A stretch of 64,000 nt of DNA from Bryoerythrophyllum caledonicum (taxonomy: Eukaryota > Streptophyta > Bryopsida > Pottiales > Pottiaceae), in NCBI GenBank assembly GCA_963971425.1, contig OZ020519.1, forward strand, positions 16,074,028-16,138,027, read 5' to 3'. The first letter of the stretch is position 1. The number at the start of each line of letters is the position of its first letter. The notes under the pieces are model-generated. The model did not search any database, was not told the DNA's origin, and saw only the letters and a list, made by a program, of their open reading frames with translations. The position numbers and the translations under genes were made by a program. Below are positions 1 through 10,031 of this stretch, piece after piece.

Positions 1-497
1 TATAGTACATAATGCGGTTATAATGGGTAAATTTGATTTTTGCATTTACATACGTTTATTTAACTTGGGATTGCCCCGACCAATTGATGACAACGGGGGA
101 TGTACTAGTATTCATATATTTACGGAGGATTGCAACAAAAAATAATGGCATGCTCATACAAAAGTTTATTTCAAGATCTTAGGGATGAAAGTCCAAAATA
201 TCACTTTGAAATAAAAATTTACATGCCCTTGTTGTCACTGATAGTTTTGGACTACACCAAACACTGAATATAGTGTAGAGGGATTATTGATGTAGATCAC
301 TCACACTAATTTCCATCAAAGCATGGGCATGCCAAGTTTTGATTGGGTATTAGTTCTCAAGCAAGTGTGTGTCAGTCAACAATTGCATGTAAATTTTCAA
401 TTAGTGCAGGAAATTTCAAATAGTCTAGTCTACACTATATTCACGGAACGGTGTAGTTTCTAAGCGAAATTGACTGTGGTCCACTAGGGGTTAATCC

Positions 498-1315
498 TTA
501 ACCTCTAAAGGACCAAGGCAATTTTTCCTCAAAAACACTCCAAAACTGCCATTTTCAGCACATTCAATACAAAATGATACAAAATCATTTTTTTGAAAAT
601 TTAACCGTAGGATCTTGTACTAGACTTGTATGAGAGCGAGTGGTAAAATTTTTGGTAAGTTTGACGGCACGGATTGAAAGATATTAGCCTTTGAAGTGCG
701 ACATAATCTCTTTTTCAGGTCATACTATACACCTTCAACAAACTTCTACCACCTTCTATGGCATTTTTTTGCACTACGGGCCGTGAAATTATTGTGTTAA
801 CTTGAAAAGGATCATGTTAGACACATGTGCACCAAATTTTAGAAGTAGAAGAGGTGTAGAAGATGTCCTAAAAAATCCTGCAATGCAAGTATGTGCTGAG
901 AATCAACAATACACTTTATATTTTGTATCTATCATATCCTTCTCAAATTTTTGAAATTCACAAATCCGTACGGTAGATGCAAAGATCTCAATTTTCTTTC
1001 CTAAGAAGACATTTTCTTTCTTTTAAATGGACAAAAACTCGAATTTCTATTGAATTTAGAAGTTATTAAAGTTTGGTGACAGTATTTGTGATATGTCGCA
1101 CTAAACTACTGCACTAAGTGTAAATTTGTAAGTGAAAATAAATTGTAACTTTTCAACCATATGTCGGAATTCTACGAAATTTGTGTCTACGCAAAGCTAA
1201 TCAAAAGTTGTCCATTTAATAAAAAATCTCAGAAAATAATGCCTGGAATTGAGAACGTGGTACCCTACCCAAACTCAAAATGTCCCCCGAGGGGACATTG
1301 GTCCTTTAGGGATTA
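498..1315. mobile_element. Short non-autonomous element, family M1, copy in R1
   Basis: The ends form an imperfect inverted repeat: TTAACCTCTAAAGGACCAA on the left and TTGGTCCTTTAGGGATTAG on the right. A diverged inverted relative lies at 38879-39702 and a same-orientation relative lies in R2. There is no coding capacity. The TTAA-like ends would fit a piggyBac-type TTAA target, but the superfamily is inference. A small hairpin, TGTCCCC-CGA-GGGGACA, sits just inside the right end. Confidence 0.65.
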
Positions 1316-2150
1316 GATGTCGGACGGGAACCGTGTATATACTGGCACATATTTAGATTTGTCGAATACAAAAATGTATTGAAGCTCAGCAAGACATACA
1401 CCTTTGGGTTGAAGATTCTTCAACTATCATCTTTCATTTGGAGGTCATATCAATTTCTGGAGTCTGGACCTTGTCATGTTCAAATACAACACCATACATG
1501 TACACTACTGTGGCCACAGTATGCACCTTCTGACGTTTAAAAATTGATCATAAATTAATAGCCATTGTAATACAGTCACTGCATCTTGCAGAATTGATGA
1601 TATTTTGTGGCATTGCAAGTCTCAACTTCTGCCCTGATTTTGGGAGGCACAACTTCCATGGGCACATTGAAAGTGCCATGCCCATGTGATAAGCCATTAA
1701 AAAAACCAGGATGCTCCACAAGAATCCTTTTCACAGAAATATACACTACAGTCGGCTCTCTATAAATGTTACCTCTATACTGTAAGTGTTAGATCCACAA
1801 AAGTGTTACTAAAAATTTCGCTCCTGGAAAAAACCTCAAATTTAACATTAGTAAGTGTTATATGTTAAGTGTTATAACATGTTCCGCTCCCCCCTTTGTT
1901 AGAATGATTCTATAAGTGTTACATTTGGCAAAAACATCATAATTGAACTTGGTTTTAAATTTTTAGATTACTTCACATGAATATATATCATATCTTTTGT
2001 GGAACTTGAGTAGACTTGTTCTTTCAAAAAAGAATTTGTCAGGATTCTTCCAGTAGTATCTGGATGGGCATTGCAGGCCATATTTGAGAAGGGTATCGCA
2101 GGCCACATAGTGAGTTTTTATTTTTATTTATTTATTTATTTATTAAATTT

Positions 2151-2657
2151 TTGGTGTGGTTGTTTGCATGCAAGAGGCATGCCGTCGACCCCATCATGGA
2201 TGCATGCCCTGTCAGGCTGAGGTTTGATTGTTGGTTGTGGCTGTTTTTTTTTTTTTTTAAAAAACTCCCAAATGGGTGCATGCCTCATCCGCTTTCACTT
2301 TTATCTTCAGACCTAAAAGATAACAATGTTATAGACGCTCATGAGTTCATAAACTATGAGGTAGACTTTGATTTAAATAATCCCTATGAACTTACTGAGG
2401 AGGATGTCCTAGACATGCTTCCTTCTGAAGACTTGGAGATTGTTGCAGATGAGGTTATAAATGATATGGTAGACGAGGTGGTTGGATTTGACACTGTTGA
2501 AGGTGCACTTCATATTGTGAAGAAATTCCTTTAGCAAAGACCATGTGATGTTTCATCACGCATCAACTTGGTTCAAGCTCTTATGCAAGATGTGGCAATT
2601 GCCCATATGAAAGATACCCATCAATCCACTATGGATTCTTTCTTCGATAAAGCTTAA
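2151..2657 (+). pseudogene. Remnant of pogo-type transposase C-terminus
   Basis: The reading frame encodes an acidic region (EEDVLDMLPSEDLEIVADEV) followed by an in-frame TAG at 2532-2534. It then continues open to TAA at 2655-2657, ending in QSTMDSFFDKA. Pogo and Tigger transposases typically have an acidic tail and a C-terminal PCNA-interacting (PIP) box of the form Q-x-x-hydrophobic-x-x-F-F, and QSTMDSFF at 2622-2645 fits it. The DDE catalytic core is absent from this copy. Assignment rests on the tail motif, the TIR and the TA duplication, not on a database match. Confidence 0.55.
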
Positions 2658-2705
2658 TTTAGTTGAGTTTAGTTGAGTTTAGTTGAGTTTAGATGAGTTG
2701 AATTT
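2658..2705. repeat. Short tandem repeat AGTTGAGTTT
   Basis: Four consecutive, slightly degenerate copies of a 10-base unit follow directly after the transposase remnant, inside the pogo-type element. No function is evident. Confidence 0.7.
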
Positions 2706-3378
2706 AGTTGCATTATGGTTTATATTTTTTGTATTTTCAGCTTTCATATTCTCTATATGTTATGGATTTTTCTTTGAAGTCTTACAAGTGTTATTTCTTT
2801 AAATGTTACTAACCATTGGTATTGTATTTCATAAGTGTTATTTTTGTAAGTGTTACTAATCGTCGGTATCTAGTTCTATAAATGTTATATGTTATAACTT
2901 CATAAGTGTTACCAAATATCCCGCTCCCAAGGAGTAACATTTATAGAGAGGCGACTGTACATGTCAAGGCTCTTTCCCATACCTGATGCCATGTATCCAA
3001 CACATGTTGTACAGTATAGTCCATGATACACCATTACCTTATCATAGATACACTATTCCCAAAAAGGAAGTCACAAGAGTTGTGCCTAGTTTGGACACAT
3101 TTGTTTTATAGTAATTTAAAAGAAACATTCTGAATAAAACAATTAAGTGGCGGAAGCGCTGCCTGATTCTCACCTGTTCCAACGGAGGAGTCACTGAAAC
3201 CCTAGCTTCCCAACTTCAAACTTGGACTCATACCAACCGTAGATATCTACCACCCCAGAAAGTAGTCAGAACCTCCACTGCTACCTTAACCAACTCTCAG
3301 AAACGTATACAGAATACCGGTCCCTCACATCACTACAGTATCCAACACACCCGAACCACACATGCCCACTCCCAACGC

Positions 3379-5603
3379 ATGAGCTCAGCAAGATCAACAC
3401 GTAGCAAGAGCTCTCTCTCCACAAAAAACATACCTGGTGAACCAAAACCAAACAAATCAACCTCCCGGAGACCAGGCACCAAAAAAGATCAGTCCCGGCA
3501 ACCTGCAGGAAGCGAGAAACTCATAGATCCTCCCCATCGCAAGTCGAGGGTCACCCTGAAGCTGCAGTCCAATACGTGGACAGCCACCCCAAAAAAGAAC
3601 AGAAGAACCCTAAAGAAGAAGGAGACGTCGCCATCGACGTCAAAGGTGAAGTCCAGTACGAGGGACTCCCCGAAGTCATGAAACCTGCCCACGCCCACCT
3701 AGCACCTGTCGAGCTCAGAAGACGACGAACCCATCCTCACCTTCCGCAGGCGAGGTAGTAAGAAGATCCCTCCCAACGAACTGTTCCCACTGCTCCAGAA
3801 CTCCACCGAATCAGGTGACAAGTTGCGAGCCAACTCAAAACGCCCGGCTCCCTCTTGACCCGCCTCGACCCGAACGAGTACTTTAACCTCCAGCAAATTG
3901 ACCGAAACCATGCAGGAACCCCGCCCTGATGTAGACGACATGGACGTGGAGAATGGCGCACCCAACCTCAACCATGTAAACCCAGACAAAACCTCTTCCT
4001 CTGGTAGACTAGAAGCTCACTACCCTGCAAAAAAACATAGAGGTAGTATCCAAGACTCTACCCTCGGTGGCAGTATCCCAAACCTCACACCCGAATCTGG
4101 ACCAGACATGACCACATTTCACTTTTGGTTGGGTTTTCCCACAATGGAAAAACTTGCCAAGGACGCCGGGCTAAACCCGCTCAATACTGGGAAGAGTGTC
4201 CCGGACATGATGCTACGGGGAGTACCCAAATCAGAGGCGGAAGAGGCACTCAGTGGCAACATAGCCTATCCCCGCATCCCACAGCTACTATATCCCAAGG
4301 TGAAAAAAGATGGTGTTGAGGGATAACACTATAACCTCACTCAACTCCCCTTTGATATCTCTACCGACCTAGATACTGGCCTATCACATGACTTTCATAT
4401 TGCCATCTTCTTTGAACTCCACCAAACTCCATTGCTTCATGATAATGTCAAGAAACTTGCTAGAGATAGGCTAGTTTAGATGAATATCTCTCTTGGTACT
4501 AACCTTTTAGATCCTCTTGCAATTCATTGCAAAGGGGTGAAGAAAGAAGGTCAAAGACACATTTTTTCAGGTTTAATCAAGCTGCACCTGCTCAACCCGG
4601 AAACCGATGCCATCTCTTTACTCCGTGGCACACGATATTTTGTACTACAACTTGCCCCATGGGAATGGCATCCTTAGGGAAAGTTTGCAAGACTTGGCAT
4701 GCAATAGCACGCCAAGGACTCTCTGTCAACATCCGAAGTGACAACCTCAGGGGAGTCCCTGCACACACCCTATTCCATGACATTGTCTTGAACGGTTTCT
4801 CACGTAAACTTGAGTTCGAGGTGACTGATGTGCAGAAATAGGAAAAGGAAGCATTTGCATGGGTTGTGGCGCCCACCCCTACACAAGCGAAGAAGCTGGA
4901 GACACACCAAATCACCACCTTCCATGAGGTAATCCCAGTGGAGCCCAACACCAAAGACACCTCCTCCTCCACCGATAGAGCCAAGAGGGATGCAATTACT
5001 CTTACACTTTCTCAACTCCCTATCCTCTCAAACGTCGTTACAACCACGGAAGCCATCTTCAAGGCCTTGGAGAAGAAGAATGTTGCGTGCATTTACTTCC
5101 ACCGACAGGTGGATGGCAAGCACAATGGCTCCGCCAATGTGCAAGTCATCAACCCTATTGTCTATAGACAATTCCTCAACAAAACCTTCAACATTGGTTG
5201 TCACCAAGTTGAAATCCGACCTCACCGAAGGAGCCTCGAGGGTGCTGAACCTCCTTTCGCAACTCTAGTGGAAAAGTGGGGCTTCAATGACATCAACACC
5301 GCCTTGGTTAACATCGTAGCCACCATCATCACCGCTGCCACCTCTTCCACCACCATCCGGGAGGAGATAGCTGCCATTGTTGCCGAAGGACAAAAACAAC
5401 TTTGGTTGGAACTATCTATTCTCAAAGGTGATATCATCCGCAAAACTCGCGAATACACTGACGCTCGTAATGCCGAAGTCTACACCAAACTTGGCAACGT
5501 TGAGAAATTGATGGCAGCCACCTTGACCGCAATGCAAGATATCACCTCCAAGCGTGAGCCGCTAGCTCTTCCACCTCCGATGGACTCGTCAAACGTGGAT
5601 TGA
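3379..5603 (+). pseudogene. LINE ORF1-like region (broken)
   Basis: Open stretches at 3379-3681, 3898-4326, 4480-4677 and 4866-5603 lie on the plus strand in different frames. The first is very basic and low-complexity (Ser/Lys/Arg-rich). The last encodes about 245 residues with a possible RRM-like segment (around LEKKNVACIYFHRQ) and a helical C-terminal part. Position upstream of an endonuclease-RT region suggests a nucleic-acid-binding ORF1 protein. Frameshifts separate the pieces. The change of base composition at about 5600 leaves open that this is a separate sequence joined to the LINE. Confidence 0.5.
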
Positions 5604-6349
5604 CCACAAACCTCCCACGACCTTCACAACAATACGGTAACCTTTGGACCATTCTCTATCTTCCTCTATTCCCATTGTTAGTTGCACACACCTCCATCAC
5701 TCTACTCATCCCTCTTTTCTCCCTTCTTTCTCTCTACTACTACATACTCTTGACAATGTCTCATTCCTTTATAAATACACTTTACTACTCATTTATCATA
5801 CCTATAGTTCTCTTTAGTCTCTCCATACTTCCCACTTCACTAATATTTGTAGCAATCTCCAGGAGATATCTCTATACATTCATATGCTCAAGATTCACAT
5901 GTAGACCAAAGGATAGATCACTACATTATCCACGGTCTCCTATCAATCTTGAGACCTTGTCTTGTATCCAATACCACCATATAATAACATACCTTATGTG
6001 TCAAATTCTTTGGCAATGGACCACAATCAAGAATTCTCAAACCAAACACACACCATCTATCAAAAAACAACAAACCCCAACTCCCACTCATCAACACCAA
6101 TGGTACTTGATAGTACGTAAATCACACAAAAACTCCCATCAACCACCACTACTTTACTACAAACACACCAAATACCATTATACACACATCCAACAAACAC
6201 AACCAAACAAATACCCTCCAAACACCACTCCAAACAAAATCATACACATATACACAAACAAAAATACTAAAACCAAAAACAAACAAACGAGTAAATACAC
6301 AAAAAACACATGCAAATCAATAAAACAACGTTTTAAACCTTTATACTAC

Positions 6350-6397
6350 AAAACCATACTATTACTAAGTGGAGATATAGAAACCAACCCGGGACCC
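6350..6397 (+). other. 2A-like translational recoding motif in the LINE
   Basis: The frame starting at 5600 reads LLLSGDIETNPGP, with D-I-E-T-N-P-G-P at 6374-6397. The signature D-x-E-x-N-P-G-P defines 2A-like sequences, where the ribosome skips the Gly-Pro bond and releases the upstream product. 2A-like motifs are established in several protist and animal non-LTR retrotransposons. Here it lies between an N-terminal region and the endonuclease domain, as expected for separating two products. A frameshift about 50-75 bases downstream breaks continuity with the endonuclease frame in this copy. Confidence 0.8.
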
Positions 6398-9300
6398 ATG
6401 CCCATTATACTAAAAAGACACCCCCCAACACACAAGAAAAATGCCAAATGTACTTCATACCAAACACCATAAAACTACAACCGGAATACACACACATCGC
6501 TAAAACATTCGCACCATTGTTAAAACCCACACATACACTACATCAATCATATAACGTAACATACCCCAATATTGCCCAATACATACAACAAAAAAATACG
6601 CTCCCATCAACGCACATATTATACTCCCTAATAGTCACCATGCATCCAAACATAGCCGAATGTAACCGTATTCTAAGTCTACTAAACCCAAACATAATCA
6701 CATGGACCAACAATTTATTAAACACCCTATCAAACTTACAAAATCCACCCAGAAGACATATCCATACCCCACACCCTCATACAAAATTTCTTGAAGACAA
6801 CCTAAATATCATAAAATATGGGAACTCAATACACAAAGAATTACACGACTTCTTACATAGGCAAAACATACCACCTTCAAACCACACAATAAAACAAATA
6901 TTTCCTTACCTCCCTAATGACCTAATAAACGAATCACTAAAATGCTTTGACCCCATCCCAGAATATACCCCCCCACCCCCACATCTCCCTCCACAAAACC
7001 AACACATTAACTCAACCAACAACAACACATACATAATTACATGGAATGCCTCATCACTAAACACGGCACTCCCTAGCTTACAAACTTTGGTCACCAATAC
7101 TAACACACCCCCAGCCATCATAGCTATACAAGAAACAAAACTATCGGCTACAAAATCCACAAAATACATACAAAACATATTTCAAGACTATAAACTTATC
7201 TTTAATAACACACATGCATTAACAAGATGCATCCAACAACGTAGACCATATACACCAGGTGGAGGCGGCCTCCTTACACTAATCCACAAAAAATATGCTT
7301 TCCCGGGCAACATTACAAAAATCCCTACCCCTATGCACATATCCCCTTACCTTCAAATAATTAAAATCGCCAATCAACCACTACAACCATGGTTAATCTT
7401 TCACATGTATATGCCCTCCCACCTTGAAGATATCAGATTTACTACAGACATACAAAATAATATTACATCACAAATAAATAACTACCCGAACCACAACTAC
7501 ATGCTATGTGGAGACTTCAACAGAGATATTGCTTTAATTGGCCGCCAAAACGGAAACCATAACACTCCCCCGCAAACTATCAATGGCGACAATTTACAGA
7601 AAATCTAAACTTCACTTACATAAATACTGATACACAATACTCCAGACAAGGTGGATACAACTATAATGACTAGAGTCTAATTGAAGGCTTTTTTTATAAA
7701 TACAAACAATAATACACAATATACTTCTACCACAAACAAAGACACTATCCTCAACTGAGACCACTCGCCCATACAACTCCACATACCAAACAACATACTA
7801 ATCAATCGTACCCCTATAACCACAAACAAGGATACCATACAAATACTAAACCCCATCCCAAAAGATAACTTAGAAAAATTCAATACAATGTTTTTTGAAA
7901 AAAACTCTATTCAAATTGACTCTCTAACAAACATCATGGAAAATAATAACCAACTTTCTCAAACACAATGGCACGAAACATGCCACACCCTAGACTTACT
8001 CATCAAAGACATCTCTGACATTCTAGAAAAAACTTCTAAAGCCTTGCCAATACCAGAAATGACAAACCGAACATCACAACAAGGCGGTTATTTATCCCGC
8101 AAACTCTCAAAAATCTGGAAACAACATCTAGCTACATATCATATAATACGAAAAACTATTAGAATTGTAAAAAATAATCCACAATGGCGTGACCACCCCA
8201 TATGTAACGAATTATTGAATCTACAACACACCCGAATCCTTGTCCCACCTCCCACAGGCCTACCCCATGATATATGGTAAAAGATATTGCCCTTATCGCA
8301 AAAAATGCCAATATACAAGCCCGGAAAATAACTACAAAATACTCCCAAGATAAAATACTCTCAAAATACTCTCAAAATATCGACAAATGTACGAAACCAG
8401 CCCCAGAAAAATAAACAGAAAAGTCTTTAAAAAAACAGATTCCCCACCTTTAGATTGCATCATGGACCAAAACAATAACATTCTAACGAGTCCAGAAGAC
8501 ATTTCAAATGAAATATTCAACCAACAGACAAAAAATAATAGACCCATGGTACCTACTTGTAACTACCAACGACAACATCCAACAGAATGCACATGTGCAA
8601 TACGCCAATATCCATGGCACTACCTAGATGGATTTATATTAGAAAAAAGAGACAAACCTGAAACCCCATTACATACATACTTTAATGAAGCCATATACGA
8701 TACATGCCTCTATAACCTTGGAAACAACAAAGCCCCAGGGCCAGACCGAATACCGAACTCAATACTGAAAAACATGCCCCTAAGATTTCACAAACTTCTC
8801 TTTCTCTTCTTCTCCCATTGTTATAAATTAAAACAAATACCAAACTCATGGAAAAAAAACGCAACAATCTTACTATATAAAAAAGGAGACCCCGCAATAT
8901 TACCAAACCATAGACCAATTGCATTAGCCAATACAATATATAAACTCTACACCATTACACTAACCTCTATACTTTCCTCATATGGAGAATTTTTTTGAAT
9001 CTTACACGATAGTCAAGAAGGATTTAGAGCAGAGAGAAGCACCTCAAGACAAATACAAACTATAATAGCGGCATTTGAAGACGCACGCTTCACAAATCAA
9101 GATATATATATTTTATATGTTAACTTCAAAAATGCCTTTGGCTTTATTGATCATGCTCGGCTAATAGCTATAATGAAAGACATTGGATACCCAAATGATG
9201 CAATCACATTAGTCAGAAACATTTACTCCCAAACATCTGCATACTACATAGGCGAACACTTTGGAAAGACTAAGCCTATACCCATCCATAGAGGTACTAT

Positions 9301-9424
9301 ACAAGGAGATACCCTTAGCCCATACTTATTTATCATATTTCTAGAACCACTACTCAGATGGCTAGAGCGAGGCAATAATGGATACACCTTTGGTACATCG
9401 CAAACTACCATAAATTCTGCGGCC

Positions 9425-9434
9425 TACGTAGACG
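9425..9434. repeat. Target site duplication, left copy
   Basis: TACGTAGACG here is repeated exactly at 24381-24390 on the other side of the inserted element. Ten bases is within the 8-11 bp range typical of Mutator-like elements. Confidence 0.9.
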
Positions 9435-9500
9435 GGGAAACTTGATTACGTGAGCGGTTAGAGAGCAGTCGGCGTGAGCGGTGAGCGGTGAGCAGGAAAA
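9435..9500 (+). repeat. Left terminal inverted repeat of the large element
   Basis: The terminus contains GTGAGCGGTTAGAGAGCAG followed by three near-tandem TGAGCGG units. Its complement, with a few mismatches, is found at about 24320-24380. Confidence 0.75.
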
Positions 9501-10031
9501 TCTGAGAGATTTTTTTATTGCAAGAGTGGACTTGAGGGGCCTAAAGCCGTGGGATTTTGTAAATTAGGGCAATTGGCTTTAGGAAATTCCTATAACCGTG
9601 GGATGATATGGAGATTATTGAAAATTCATAAATAATGCTAATTGTGTACACTGTCCTGTTACCGTGGTATGTAAATACAACAAACATTGATATGTTCAAC
9701 ATGAAATCTTAAAATATCATAATTTAACCAATGTGACAAAAAACAAAGTGAATGTTTCAAGTAATTGTTTCAAGTTAAAGGTCACCCATTACCGCAGTAA
9801 TATACATGCATATGTGAAAAATTTCCAAATGCACAAGCTACAATATTAATCACCAACAATATAAGAAGATGAATTAATTATATTCTATATTAAATTGTTT
9901 CATCTTTGATGATACAAATCCAAAAATATCCATATATATTTGCCTTGGAAATTTCATTATTGTATTAAAAAATGAACCAAGTACAAAATAAATACGAGAA
10001 ACATATTGAACTCCAATATACTGCCAACGCA
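9501..10031. other. Non-coding left arm of the large element
   Basis: AT-rich sequence between the left terminal repeat and the end of the methyltransferase-like gene. It must contain that gene's 3' flank; I recognise no other feature. Confidence 0.5.

Larger units (their letters stand above)
1749..2958 (+). mobile_element. pogo/Tigger-type Tc1-mariner element, decayed
   Basis: The left end begins CAGTCGGCTCTCTATAAATG and the right end is its near-perfect inverse (one mismatch). TA dinucleotides flank both ends (1747-1748 and 2959-2960). The other copy of the host repeat, R2, has the empty site with a single TA near 31023, which proves insertion. Both subterminal regions hold many copies of AAGTGTTA/TAACACTT-type motifs, a usual arrangement for transposase binding. 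The interior keeps only the tail of a transposase gene, so the copy is non-autonomous. A short ATTTA/TTTATT run and a T-tract lie near 2120-2260. Confidence 0.85.
1..3141. repeat. Composite dispersed repeat, copy R1 (interrupted)
   Basis: This stretch matches 29279-31206 in the same orientation. It is interrupted only by a transposon at 1749-2958, and the copy probably starts before the window. From about 250 to 1747 I see essentially no differences from R2, while the first ~150 bases and the last 180 bases (2961-3141) differ at several percent. Inside it are a 14-bp inverted pair (TGAATATAGTGTAG near 265 and its complement near 430), a TTAA-bounded element (498-1315) and a second short element (about 1307-1545), both found again elsewhere in the window. 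I see no gene in it. Confidence 0.9.
5600..9434 (+). pseudogene. LINE ORF2, 5' part: 2A, APE endonuclease, RT N-terminal half
   Basis: Frame segments 5600-6472, 6448-7608, 7888-8280, 8387-8998 and about 9000-9434 form the first part of ORF2. The AP-endonuclease motifs are WNASSLN (about 7041), IAIQETKL (about 7120), a GGGGLLTLIHKK strand (about 7258) and LCGDFNRD (about 7505). The RT begins with NNKAPGPDRIPNSILK (about 8706) and continues through NHRPIALAN, then QEGFRAERST and the IQGDTLSPYLFIIFLEPLL block (about 9300-9350). It stops in AAYVD, where the inserted element begins. At least three frameshifts are present. The N-terminal 100 residues read as hydrophobic because the DNA is pyrimidine-rich there. 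Confidence 0.85.

Noticed and set aside
5640-5870. Multi-pass membrane protein at the start of the 5600-6472 frame
   Set aside because: The hydrophobic run coincides with pyrimidine-rich DNA, and the frame belongs to a decayed LINE. Apparent membrane segments are probably a composition artefact.
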